The notes beneath the pieces are model-generated. The model saw only the letters and a program-made list of their open reading frames with translations. It had not been told where the DNA came from and did not search any database. The translations under genes and the position numbers were made by a program. From contig JBMYYK010000004.1 of the NCBI GenBank assembly GCA_049609325.1, forward strand, positions 30,503 to 94,502: 64,000 nucleotides of DNA, written 5' to 3'. The stretch is from GCA-2733415 sp049609325. Lineage in GTDB: Bacteria; Bacteroidota; Bacteroidia; Flavobacteriales; Flavobacteriaceae. Of the stretch, positions 44,820-53,664 are shown piece by piece (within the stretch, counting starts at the first letter, position 1; every line of letters begins with the position of its first letter).

Positions 44820-45938
44820 ATGGCAAAGAAAGATTATTATGATGTACTTGGAGTTTCAAAAAACGCCACAGCACAAGAAATAAAAAAAGCATATAGAAAG
44901 AAAGCTATTAAGTTTCATCCAGATAAAAATCCTGGAGATAAAACTGCTGAGGAAAACTTTAAAGAAGCTGCTGAAGCATATGAAATATTAAGTGACGACG
45001 ATAAGAAAGCGAAGTACGATCGTTTTGGTCATGCTGCTTTTGAAGGCGGTGCTGGTGGTCATGGCGGTGGCTTTGGTGGCGGAATGAATATGGATGACAT
45101 ATTCAGTCAGTTTGGTGATATTTTTGGTGGCGGAGGTTTTGGAGGCTTTGGCGGTGGTGGAAGACAGCGCCGTGTAAAAGGAAGTAATTTGCGTATTAGA
45201 GTAACTTTAACCTTAGAAGAAATTGCTAATGGTGTAGAGAAAAAAGTTAAAGTAAAACGTAAAATACAAGATTCAGGCACTACTTATAAAACCTGTTCTA
45301 CATGCCAAGGAACCGGTCAGGTTACACGAATTACCAATACTATTTTAGGTCGTATGCAAACTGCTGCCCCATGTAATGTTTGTGGCGGTTCAGGACAGCA
45401 AATAGACAAAAAAGGGCCAGGGACAGATGCTAATGGCTTAAAAGTATCTGAAGAAACAGTATCTATTAAAATACCTGCTGGTGTTGTTGATGGTATGCAG
45501 TTAAAAGTATCAGGAAAAGGTAATGCTGCTCCGGGTGATGGTATTTCTGGTGATTTGTTAGTAGCTATTCAAGAGGAAGATCATCCAACTTTAAAGCGTG
45601 AAGGTGATAATTTACATTTCGATTTATACATCAGTTTATCTGATGCGGTTTTAGGTATTTCAAAAGAAATTGAAACTGTAACTGGAAAAGTGAGAATTAA
45701 ACTAGATGCCGGAATACAATCTGGTAAAATATTACGCTTAAGAGGAAAAGGAATTCCAAGTATTAATGGTTATGGTAAAGGAGATTTATTAGTACATATT
45801 AATGTGTGGACACCTCAAGAGTTAAATAAAGACCAAAAAGAATTCTTTAAAAAGATGCAAGGCCATGAAAATTTTGAACCTAACCCTAAAGAGAATGATA
45901 AGTCATTCTTTGATAAAGTTAAGGACATGTTCTCATAG
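44820..45938 (+). CDS. dnaJ: Chaperone DnaJ with reduced zinc finger
   Basis: Hsp40 that delivers substrates to DnaK. The 372 residues contain the J domain (1-70, HPD at 33-35), a Gly/Phe-rich linker (about 72-118), the client-binding region and a C-terminal domain. The zinc region has only two CxxCxGxG motifs (CSTCQGTG at 159 and CNVCGGSG at 185) in place of four, so it should bind one metal ion. This is a family trait of flavobacterial DnaJ rather than a local defect. It is in an operon with grpE. Confidence 0.95.
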   Translation: MAKKDYYDVLGVSKNATAQEIKKAYRKKAIKFHPDKNPGDKTAEENFKEAAEAYEILSDDDKKAKYDRFGHAAFEGGAGGHGGGFGGGMNMDDIFSQFGDIFGGGGFGGFGGGGRQRRVKGSNLRIRVTLTLEEIANGVEKKVKVKRKIQDSGTTYKTCSTCQGTGQVTRITNTILGRMQTAAPCNVCGGSGQQIDKKGPGTDANGLKVSEETVSIKIPAGVVDGMQLKVSGKGNAAPGDGISGDLLVAIQEEDHPTLKREGDNLHFDLYISLSDAVLGISKEIETVTGKVRIKLDAGIQSGKILRLRGKGIPSINGYGKGDLLVHINVWTPQELNKDQKEFFKKMQGHENFEPNPKENDKSFFDKVKDMFS

Positions 45939-45956
45939 TCAATACAATCATTATCA

Positions 45957-45988
45957 TAAAAACCTCGAAGCATTTCGGGGTTTTTTGC
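45957..45988 (+). terminator. Terminator after dnaJ
   Basis: Stem AACCTCGAA/TTCGGGGTT with a G-T pair, then TTTTTT. Confidence 0.8.
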
Positions 45989-46066
45989 CTTTGTATTATA
46001 AAATTGAAGTATTCTTGTAACATATGAGCAAAGAGTACTACTTACAAATAAACTAATTAACAATTT

Positions 46067-46993
46067 ATGGATAATCTTCTTGTTGCCGAAAACATTGTCA
46101 AAACATACGGTGATTATACAGCACTAAATAATGTGTCATTAACTGTTCCTAAAGGAAGTATATTTGGTTTACTAGGACCGAATGGGGCAGGGAAAACCTC
46201 ATTCATTAGAATTATCAATCAAATTACAATGCCTGATAGTGGTTTGGTCACCTTAGATGGGAAACCATTAGAGCAAAACCATATTAAAGATATCGGCTAT
46301 TTACCAGAAGAACGTGGTTTGTATAAATCAATGAAAGTTGGTGAGCAAGCCTTGTATTTAGCACAGTTAAAAGGACTTTCTAAAACAGAAGCAAAAGAAC
46401 GATTGAAATATTGGTTTGACCGTTTAGAAATAGGGGATTGGTGGAATAAAAAAGTCCAGGAGCTTTCTAAAGGAATGGCGCAAAAAATTCAGTTTGTAGT
46501 AACAGTGTTACATCAGCCTAAACTGTTGATTTTTGATGAACCATTTAGTGGGTTTGATCCTATAAATGCTAATTTGATAAAAGATGAGATTTTAAAATTG
46601 AGAGATGATGGTGCTACTGTAATTTTCTCAACGCATAGAATGGAATCTGTTGAGGAATTATGTGACCATATTGCATTAATTAACAAATCTAATAAGATAT
46701 TAGATGGTAAGCTGTTAGATATAAAAAAACAGTTTAAATCAAATACATTTGAAGTTGGGGTAAGTACAGAAGATAATGCAGCATTTAAAACTATGTTAGA
46801 TGCTAAGTTCAGCTTGTCTGAAACCACCTTTAAATCGATACATGACGATTTGAAAGTGAAAATTAAAATTGATGCGTCTCATACACCAAATGACTTGTTA
46901 TCATTTTTAACCAACCACGGACAAGTTAATCACTTTACGGAAGTAATTCCTTCAGCAAACGATATTTTCATTCAATCTGTTCAAAACAATTAA
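46067..46993 (+). CDS. ABC transporter ATP-binding protein (NatA-like)
   Basis: ATPase of an ABC-2 export system. The 308 residues contain Walker A GPNGAGKTSF, a signature-like LSKGMAQKIQF, Walker B LLIFDEPFSGFDP and the H-loop of STHRMESVEEL. The C-terminal about 80 residues (from about 220) form a DUF4162-like extension typical of NatA/daunorubicin-type exporters. It precedes the permease by 11 bases. The substrate is unknown; sodium or drug export are known roles of relatives. Confidence 0.93.
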   Translation: MDNLLVAENIVKTYGDYTALNNVSLTVPKGSIFGLLGPNGAGKTSFIRIINQITMPDSGLVTLDGKPLEQNHIKDIGYLPEERGLYKSMKVGEQALYLAQLKGLSKTEAKERLKYWFDRLEIGDWWNKKVQELSKGMAQKIQFVVTVLHQPKLLIFDEPFSGFDPINANLIKDEILKLRDDGATVIFSTHRMESVEELCDHIALINKSNKILDGKLLDIKKQFKSNTFEVGVSTEDNAAFKTMLDAKFSLSETTFKSIHDDLKVKIKIDASHTPNDLLSFLTNHGQVNHFTEVIPSANDIFIQSVQNN

Positions 46994-47004
46994 CCATTTT
47001 TGAA

Positions 47005-48324
47005 ATGAATCATTTACCATTAATAATAAAAAGAGAGTATATTAATAAAGTACGTAATAAGTCCTTTATAATCATGACATTTTTAAGTCCGTTGATTGTA
47101 ATTGTCTTAGGACTTTTAGTTGGGTTTTTGACCAACCTGAATAAAAATAAAGAACGTATTATTGATATTGTTGATGAGTCTGGCTATGCAAATGAAATAT
47201 TTACAGATACAGACTCGTCTACAACATATCGTATTTTAAACAATACAGATGTTGAAACGGCGCGCGTAGATGTTGAGGCACAAGAACATTACGGTTTACT
47301 ATATATTCCTAAGGTTGATAGTATACATCAATTAGAAAAGCAAGTTCGTTTTTATTCAAAAGACACCCCGTCACTAACTTTAATAGCAGAGTTAGAGTCT
47401 AAAATAGAGAAGCGTTTAACAGATATAAGCTATAAAAATAAAGGCTTTGATATAGAAAAGATTAAAGCTGCGAGAATTCGTATTGATATTGATCAGGAAA
47501 GTTATGCCGGCGAAAAAACCTCTAAATTAAGCGGAGGGTTAAAATTAGCTTTCGGTATGGTGTCTGGGTATTTATTATTCATGTTTATCATTATATATGG
47601 TAATATGATCATGCGTAGTATTATTGAAGAGAAAACCAGTCGTATTATTGAAGTTATAATTTCATCAGTAAAACCAATGCAATTAATGCTTGGTAAAATT
47701 TTCGGAACCTCGTTAGCAGGTATTACACAATTTGTAATTTGGGTTATTCTTTTAGGAGTCTTATCTACAGTGTTATCCATGTTTTTCGGGGTAAACATGT
47801 CGGAAATGCAAACGGGACCACAACAAGAGTTAGTGAATCAAGCGATGGAAAATACTGATGTGAACGAGAAAGTAAGTATGCTGTTTAATGAAATTTATAG
47901 CCTTCCTCTTGCAAACTTAATAATCATGTTTTTATTGTTTTTTATTGGAGGGTATTTATTGTATAGCTCACTATATGCAGCTATAGGAGCAGCTGTAGAT
48001 AATGAAACAGACACGCAACAGTTTATGATGCCTATTATGGTGCCGTTAATTTTGGCAGTATATGTAGGAGGTTTTACGGTATTAGAAGCGCCTCATGGAA
48101 CAGTAGCTCAAGTGTTTTCATTCATTCCGTTTACATCACCAGTAGTTATGCTAATGCGTATCCCTTTTGGTGTACCAATTTGGCAGCAATTATTGTCTGT
48201 AGCCTTATTATTTGCTACATTTATGGGTACTGTATGGTTTGCGTCTAAAATATACCGCGTAGGAATATTAATGTACGGAAAGAAACCTAGTTATAAGGAA
48301 ATTTTTAAGTGGCTTAAATACTAA
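47005..48324 (+). CDS. ABC-2 type permease (NatB-like)
   Basis: The 439-residue membrane partner of the preceding ATPase. It has one N-terminal helix (about 20-42), a large extracytoplasmic domain (about 43-175) and a cluster of about five helices toward the C-terminus, with RSIIEEKTSRIIEVIISSVKPMQLMLGKI, the hallmark of the NatB/ABC2 fold. Its TAA overlaps the start of the mscS-like gene as TAATG. Confidence 0.93.
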   Translation: MNHLPLIIKREYINKVRNKSFIIMTFLSPLIVIVLGLLVGFLTNLNKNKERIIDIVDESGYANEIFTDTDSSTTYRILNNTDVETARVDVEAQEHYGLLYIPKVDSIHQLEKQVRFYSKDTPSLTLIAELESKIEKRLTDISYKNKGFDIEKIKAARIRIDIDQESYAGEKTSKLSGGLKLAFGMVSGYLLFMFIIIYGNMIMRSIIEEKTSRIIEVIISSVKPMQLMLGKIFGTSLAGITQFVIWVILLGVLSTVLSMFFGVNMSEMQTGPQQELVNQAMENTDVNEKVSMLFNEIYSLPLANLIIMFLLFFIGGYLLYSSLYAAIGAAVDNETDTQQFMMPIMVPLILAVYVGGFTVLEAPHGTVAQVFSFIPFTSPVVMLMRIPFGVPIWQQLLSVALLFATFMGTVWFASKIYRVGILMYGKKPSYKEIFKWLKY

Positions 48325-49145
48325 TGGAACAACTCAACCAATTTTTGAACTATAGCATTGAGCTAGGTAAAGGTGTGCATATATCGGTCAAGCAAATTTT
48401 ATTTGTTTTGGCTGTTATACTTATAGCCACCTTTATATTAAAGGTCATTAAAAAAATTGTAGTTAAAAAATTAAATGAAGAGGATAAACTAAAGTTTAAC
48501 TCAATATTCTCGTTTTCAAAATACTTCATCTATCTCATAGTACTTTTAGTCACTTTTGATAATATGGGGATTGATGTTACCGCAATTTTTGCAGCTTCTG
48601 CAGCCTTATTGGTTGGTGTTGGTTTAGCTTTACAGACATTTTTTCAAGACATCATATCTGGAGTATTCATACTTGTAGATAAATCAGTTCATGTTGGTGA
48701 TATTATAGAGTTAGAAGGTAAAGTTGGTCGTGTTACAGAAATTAGATTGCGTACTACTAGAGCTGTTACGATTGATAATAAAGTACTAATTATACCAAAC
48801 CATAAGTACCTCACATCAACCTTATACAATTGGACGGAAAATGGGGTGTTAACACGGGAAAGTATTACTGTTGGAGTAGCATATGGGTCAGATTTAGACT
48901 TGGTAAAACGTTTGTTAGTTCAAGCTGCAACTAACCATCCTAATGTGATTAAACAGCCTGAGCCCTTAGTATTGTTTACAGAATTTGCAGATAGCGCATT
49001 GAATTTTAAATTGATATTTACGCTAAATAATAGTTTTGAGGCATCAATTCCTAAGAGTGATATCAGATTTGAAATAGATAAGTTATTCAGAGCTCATGAT
49101 ATAAAAATACCGTTCCCTCAACGCGAAGTATACATTAATAAATAA
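48324..49145 (+). CDS. Small-conductance mechanosensitive channel (MscS family)
   Basis: A 273-residue channel that opens on membrane tension to release osmolytes. Three membrane helices lie in residues 1-105; the pore helix region AASAALLVGVGLALQTFFQDIISG is well conserved, and the beta domain holds GRVTEIRLRTTRAVTIDNKVLIIPN. The start overlaps the permease stop by one base, so translation is coupled to the ABC system. Confidence 0.94.
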   Translation: MEQLNQFLNYSIELGKGVHISVKQILFVLAVILIATFILKVIKKIVVKKLNEEDKLKFNSIFSFSKYFIYLIVLLVTFDNMGIDVTAIFAASAALLVGVGLALQTFFQDIISGVFILVDKSVHVGDIIELEGKVGRVTEIRLRTTRAVTIDNKVLIIPNHKYLTSTLYNWTENGVLTRESITVGVAYGSDLDLVKRLLVQAATNHPNVIKQPEPLVLFTEFADSALNFKLIFTLNNSFEASIPKSDIRFEIDKLFRAHDIKIPFPQREVYINK

Positions 49146-49184
49146 AAAAAATCTTTGTTAACTTTAAAGCTAACAAAGATTTTT
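49146..49184. terminator. Terminator after the mscS-like gene
   Basis: A nearly perfect stem AAAAATCTTTGTTA/TAACAAAGATTTTT. Confidence 0.8.
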
Positions 49185-49251
49185 ACCCCAAAAAAACTTA
49201 CTTAATCTATAACTTCTTATAGACTATGTAAAGATATAATAAAAAAGCTTA

Positions 49252-49279
49252 ACACATAACATATGTTAATGTTATGTGT
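49252..49279. repeat. Inverted repeat upstream of the sigma-54 activator
   Basis: ACACATAACAT and ATGTTATGTGT are perfect inverted copies with a 6-base loop, 118 bases before the response-regulator ATG. They could be an operator or a stem-loop in the leader; no other feature explains them in the 251-base gap. Confidence 0.4.
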
Positions 49280-49396
49280 CGAATAATATTGTTGTTTGCC
49301 GAATTTTCAAGTATATAAGACATCTTTCCTAAAGTTTACTGCGCATAATTGCAGAATAATGTATATTTAGTTATTCAAACATTGTAAACTATAAAG

Positions 49397-50560
49397 ATGT
49401 CTAAAATATTAGTAATAGAAGATGAGGCGGCTATCAGAAGGGTGTTGGTTAAAATCCTATCAGAAGAGAGTAAAGCATATCAAGTAGAAGAGGCAGAAGA
49501 TGGTCTTGTTGGTATGGAAAAAATTAAAACTACTGATTATGACCTGGTGTTGTGTGACATCAAAATGCCAAAAATGGATGGGGTTGAGGTACTTGAAGCT
49601 GTAAAAAAAATTAAACCCGAAATAGCAGTAGTTATGATTTCTGGTCATGGTGATTTAGATACGGCTGTAAACACCATGCGTTTAGGTGCCTTTGATTACA
49701 TCTCAAAACCACCAGATTTAAACCGCTTATTAAATACGGTTAGGAATGCTTTGGTGAAAACTGAACTTGTAGTTGAGAATAAACGCTTGAAGAAAAAAGT
49801 GTCTAAAAAATATGAAATGGTAGGTGAGAGCCCTGCAATTACTCATATTAAAGAGATGGTTGATAAAGTAGCCCCTACTGACGCAAGGGTTTTTATTACA
49901 GGACCTAATGGTACTGGTAAAGAATTGGTAGCCCACTGGATTCATGAAAAAAGTGATCGTGCTAAAGGCCCAATGATTGAAGTGAATTGTGCAGCCATAC
50001 CATCAGAGTTGATAGAAAGTGAGCTGTTTGGTCATGTAAAAGGAGCCTTTACCTCTGCAAATAAAGATAGAGCAGGGAAGTTTGAAGCGGCAAACGGCGG
50101 CACCATTTTTTTAGATGAAATTGGAGATATGAGTTTAACGGCACAAGCTAAAGTGTTAAGAGCATTGCAAGAAAATAAGGTGCAACGTGTAGGGAGTGAT
50201 AAAGATATTAAAGTAGATGTGCGTGTGGTTGCAGCAACCAATAAAGATCTTAAGCAAGAAATTGAAAAAGGGAATTTTAGGGAAGATTTATACCATCGTT
50301 TGGCAGTTATTTTAATTAAGGTGCCTGCGCTAAATGATAGGCGTGAAGACATCCCGTTATTAATACATCACTTTTCAAAGAAAATAGCTGATGAACAAGG
50401 TGGTGCAGTTAAATCGTTTTCTAAAAAGGCAATTAAACTATTACAAGATTACGATTGGACAGGGAATATTAGAGAATTACGTAACGTGGTAGAACGCTTA
50501 ATTATTCTTGGAGAAAAGGAAATTTCAGAGAAAGATGTCAAACTCTTTGCAAGTAAATAA
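49397..50560 (+). CDS. Sigma-54-dependent response regulator without DNA-binding domain
   Basis: A 387-residue NtrC-type regulator. Residues 1-120 are a receiver domain with phospho-acceptor D54 (LCDIKMP). Residues about 140-380 are an AAA+ domain with Walker A GPNGTGKE (169-176), a GAFTSA sigma-contact loop (216-221, normally GAFTGA), Walker B GGTIFLDEIGDM and the arginine-finger region FREDLYHRLAVILIKVPALNDRREDIP. The protein ends right after WTGNIRELRNVVERLII...VKLFASK, with no Fis-type HTH. A terminator starts within 10 bases, so it is not truncated by frameshift. It may act without binding DNA near the promoter. No histidine kinase is adjacent. Confidence 0.92.
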   Translation: MSKILVIEDEAAIRRVLVKILSEESKAYQVEEAEDGLVGMEKIKTTDYDLVLCDIKMPKMDGVEVLEAVKKIKPEIAVVMISGHGDLDTAVNTMRLGAFDYISKPPDLNRLLNTVRNALVKTELVVENKRLKKKVSKKYEMVGESPAITHIKEMVDKVAPTDARVFITGPNGTGKELVAHWIHEKSDRAKGPMIEVNCAAIPSELIESELFGHVKGAFTSANKDRAGKFEAANGGTIFLDEIGDMSLTAQAKVLRALQENKVQRVGSDKDIKVDVRVVAATNKDLKQEIEKGNFREDLYHRLAVILIKVPALNDRREDIPLLIHHFSKKIADEQGGAVKSFSKKAIKLLQDYDWTGNIRELRNVVERLIILGEKEISEKDVKLFASK

Positions 50561-50562
50561 AA

Positions 50563-50597
50563 TAAAAAAATCCAACTCTGTGAGTTGGATTTTTTGT
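50563..50597. terminator. Bidirectional terminator
   Basis: AAAAAATCCAACTC (50565-50578) with GAGTTGGATTTTTT (50582-50595) and a 3-base loop, between two convergent genes. Confidence 0.9.
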
Positions 50598-51206
50598 TTA
50601 TGCTTTCTTTTCAAATTTAGGTTTGTTTACGGTGTCGTATTTTAAAAACCACATGGTAGAGCCATCAGGCATAGTCCATTCGTGATATATATCAAAACCA
50701 TAGCGTCTGTATACAATCATATTTTTTCTTATAGACGTTTCTGTATAAATAGGTAGTTGTCTTTCGTGAGCATCTGTGTACACTTGGTCTCTTAATTCCC
50801 CCATAGTTAACCCACTAGATTTCATACCTTGGTATTCAGGATTTACCCCAGTAAACTCCCAATACATGTATTTTTCGTTTTTCGGACGCTGGCTTTGTAT
50901 GTAATTCTGACGTTTAGAAATGGCTAGCGCATTAGAAATTCCTGAAATGCCAAAAGCAAATTTTAAATCACTAATAAAATCATTAAATGTTTTTTTGTTG
51001 TTTTTTGGGTCAATCTCATAGCATATAGCTACGCCTTGCTTGTCGTTAGAAAGGTATAGTCCGTTTTTCTTTACGGCATTGTTATAAACGTAAGCTCCTA
51101 ATTTTTTATAGCGTTTGTCTTTATTTTTGTCTTGCTTTACAAGATGATTTCCAGCAGGAATAACCTTAAAAGCCCCTGCTATAATATTGATGATTTTTTC
51201 AGACAT
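50598..51206 (-). CDS. GNAT-like hypothetical protein
   Basis: A 202-residue protein. The N-terminal half lists GAFKVIPAGNHLVKQDKNKDKRYKKLGAYVY, and the C-terminal half YMYWEFTGVNPEYQGMKSSGLTMGELRDQVYTDAHERQLPIYTETS followed by RKNMIVYRRYGFDIYHEWTMPDGSTMWFLKYD resembles the final strands of GNAT acyltransferases, in particular the E-T-S and Y-x-x-x-G-F elements. The usual acyl-CoA loop Q-x-x-G-x-G/A is not intact. The substrate is unknown. Start is ATG at 51206; a longer frame to 51290 has no good start. Confidence 0.6.
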   Translation of the reverse strand: MSEKIINIIAGAFKVIPAGNHLVKQDKNKDKRYKKLGAYVYNNAVKKNGLYLSNDKQGVAICYEIDPKNNKKTFNDFISDLKFAFGISGISNALAISKRQNYIQSQRPKNEKYMYWEFTGVNPEYQGMKSSGLTMGELRDQVYTDAHERQLPIYTETSIRKNMIVYRRYGFDIYHEWTMPDGSTMWFLKYDTVNKPKFEKKA

Positions 51207-51331
51207 GAACCTAATAGTGTTTAAAGCTGTGAAGATATTAAAATTTAATATATTTATACAGATTAAGTGTAGGAGAATAATTTCACGCACTATAGCCTAA
51301 TACCTTTATTTTAATTAATAGCAAAGTATTT

Positions 51332-52207
51332 ATGAAGGATATAATGATTGATCAATTTAGAGCATCTAAAAATGTACAATTATCAGATTTTAAAACATGT
51401 GTAAAATTAGATGAAGAAAAAGAGGTTAAAAAAGCTTTAAAAAAAGTACGTAAAAAATTAAGTAAACTGCAAGATACATTATATGCTCATGGTAAATACA
51501 GCGTGCTTATTTGTTTGCAAGGTATGGATACTGCTGGTAAAGACAGCTTGATACGTGAAGTATTTAAAGATTTTAATACACGTGGTATAGTAGTGCATAG
51601 TTTTAAAGTGCCAACTGAACTGGAGCTGAAACATGATTTTTTGTGGCGTCATTATATTGCTTTGCCTGCAAGAGGAAAGTTTTCGGTATTTAACAGAACT
51701 CATTATGAAAATGTGCTAGTAACGCGAGTGCATCCTGAATATATTTTAAATGAAAATTTACCAGATGTAAATTCTGTAGACGATGTTACTGATGCATTTT
51801 GGGAACAGCGTTTTGAACACATAAGAAATTTTGAAGAGCATCTGGCAGATAATGGGACAATAATCTTTAAATTTTTCTTAAACTTAAGTAAAGCCGAGCA
51901 AAAAAATCGGTTATTGCGTAGAATAGAACTCAAGGAAAAGAATTGGAAATTTTCTCCAGGTGACTTAAAAGAACGTAAGTTATGGGATGTGTATCAAGAT
52001 TGCTATCAAGATGCCATTGCAAAAACTACTACACACAAAGCACCTTGGTTTATTATACCTGCAGACGATAAGCCTTCTGCTCGGTTTATTGTAGCGTCAA
52101 CAATTTATAATACTCTTAAGGGTTATAGTGATATTGATGAGCCAGAATTAAGCGCGGAAATTAAAGCCAATCTTTCTGAATATAAACAACAATTAGAACA
52201 AGAATGA
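51332..52207 (+). CDS. Polyphosphate kinase 2 family protein
   Basis: A PPK2-type polyphosphate:nucleotide phosphotransferase. Motifs in the 291 residues are Walker A GMDTAGKDSLIREVF, the lid region GIVVHSFKVPTELELKHDFLWR, FNRTHYENVLVTRVHPE and KFFLNLSKAEQKNRLLRRI. It is the single-domain form, acting in polyphosphate/nucleotide balance. Its TGA overlaps the ATG of the M28 peptidase gene (ATGA at 52204-52207). Confidence 0.92.
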   Translation: MKDIMIDQFRASKNVQLSDFKTCVKLDEEKEVKKALKKVRKKLSKLQDTLYAHGKYSVLICLQGMDTAGKDSLIREVFKDFNTRGIVVHSFKVPTELELKHDFLWRHYIALPARGKFSVFNRTHYENVLVTRVHPEYILNENLPDVNSVDDVTDAFWEQRFEHIRNFEEHLADNGTIIFKFFLNLSKAEQKNRLLRRIELKEKNWKFSPGDLKERKLWDVYQDCYQDAIAKTTTHKAPWFIIPADDKPSARFIVASTIYNTLKGYSDIDEPELSAEIKANLSEYKQQLEQE

Positions 52208-53598
52208 ACATAAAACTATACATCTCAGCATTCCTTTTTTCAACATTACTGTTTTCACAATCTGATGATAGTAAGATGTTGAAACGTTTTTATGATACAT
52301 CTCTATTAAAAGGGCAATCTTATGCTTGGTTAGACCACCTGTCTAATCAAATTGGTGGTCGTTTGTCAGGGTCATATAACGCAGAAAAGGCTGTAAAATA
52401 TACAAAAGAAGAATTAGAAAGCATTGGCTTAGACCGTGTATGGTTACAACCCGTAATGGTGCCTAAATGGGTGCGTGGTGCTAAAGAATACGCATACATA
52501 GAAACCTCACCAGGCATAACAACTACTGTGCCTATTTGTGCATTAGGAGGTTCTGTGGCAACACCAACTGGAGGTTTAAAAGCGGAATTAGTAGAAGTGA
52601 AAAGTTTCGATGAATTAGATGCTTTGGGAGAAAAAGGGGTTTCTGGTAAAATTGTATTTTACAACAGACCTATGCAAGCTGAATTGATTAGTACCTTTAA
52701 TGCCTACGGCGGCTGTGTTGAGCAACGTTATAAGGGCGCAGAAAAAGCAATAGAGTACGGCGCTGCAGGTGTGATAGTACGGTCTATGAATTTAAGATTA
52801 GATGATTTACCACATACAGGTTCAATGACTTATGGAAACACTCCTGTGTCTAAACGCATCCCGGCTGCTGCAATAAGTACAAACGGTGCAGAATTGTTGA
52901 GTACTATGCTACAGTTGAATCCGAAAATTAAATTTTATTTTTCACAGCATTGTAAGCAACTTAAAGATGTACAGTCTTATAATGTTATTGGAGAAATAAC
53001 AGGGAGTCAATATCCAAATAAGGTTATGGTTGTTGGTGGACATCTAGATTCCTGGGATTTAGGTGATGGTGCCCATGATGATGGTGCAGGTGTGGTGCAG
53101 TCTATGGAAGTATTACGTTTATTAAAACAAACCGGATACAAACCAAAACACACCATTCGTGTGGTGTTGTTTATGAATGAGGAAAATGGTTTACGCGGAG
53201 GTGAAAAATATGCAAAAGTAGCAGCAGAAAAGTCAGAAAATCATGTGTTTGCTTTAGAAAGTGACTCAGGAGGGTTTACGCCTAGAGGGTTTTCATTTGA
53301 TTGTTCTGATGAAAACTTTGAAAAAGTCTTGTCTTGGAAATCATTATTTAAGCCTTATTTAATTCACTATTTTGAAAAAGGAGGAAGTGGTGCAGATATT
53401 GGGCCGTTAAAAGGCGATAATGTGTTGTGTGGTTTACGCCCCGATTCACAACGTTATTTTGATCATCATCACGCCGCAAATGATACATTTGAGCACGTTA
53501 ACAAGAGAGAATTAGAATTAGGTGCAGCTACTATGACCTCTTTAATGTATTTGTTTGATAAATACGGCGTTGTTCAAAACTCATCTCTAAAAAAATAA
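52204..53598 (+). CDS. M28 family zinc peptidase, exported
   Basis: A 464-residue aminopeptidase/carboxypeptidase-Q-like enzyme with a signal peptide (MNIKLYISAFLFSTLLFSQ). The metal ligands of the M28 fold are GGHLDSWDLGDGAHDDGAG (H, D), EENGLRGG (the E-E pair), ALESDSGG (D) and YFDHHHAANDTFEHV (final H). A PA-like insert (about 130-250) lies between. It probably trims peptides in the periplasm. It overlaps PPK2 by 4 bases. Confidence 0.92.
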   Translation: MNIKLYISAFLFSTLLFSQSDDSKMLKRFYDTSLLKGQSYAWLDHLSNQIGGRLSGSYNAEKAVKYTKEELESIGLDRVWLQPVMVPKWVRGAKEYAYIETSPGITTTVPICALGGSVATPTGGLKAELVEVKSFDELDALGEKGVSGKIVFYNRPMQAELISTFNAYGGCVEQRYKGAEKAIEYGAAGVIVRSMNLRLDDLPHTGSMTYGNTPVSKRIPAAAISTNGAELLSTMLQLNPKIKFYFSQHCKQLKDVQSYNVIGEITGSQYPNKVMVVGGHLDSWDLGDGAHDDGAGVVQSMEVLRLLKQTGYKPKHTIRVVLFMNEENGLRGGEKYAKVAAEKSENHVFALESDSGGFTPRGFSFDCSDENFEKVLSWKSLFKPYLIHYFEKGGSGADIGPLKGDNVLCGLRPDSQRYFDHHHAANDTFEHVNKRELELGAATMTSLMYLFDKYGVVQNSSLKK

Positions 53599-53636
53599 TC
53601 TGTACAATTTTACTGCAATAGTTTATGTGCTATATG

Positions 53637-53644
53637 TACATTTG
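53637..53644 (+). promoter_or_regulatory. -7 box before the MATE gene
   Basis: TACATTTG matches TAnnTTTG 20 bases before the MATE start, but the -33 TTG is not evident. Weak. Confidence 0.3.
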
Positions 53645-53664
53645 CAGCTGAAAAAATATTGACA

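Noticed and set aside
49397..50560. Frameshift that removed the HTH of the NtrC-type regulator
   Set aside because: The stop is directly followed by a bidirectional terminator and a convergent gene; there is no room for a lost domain.
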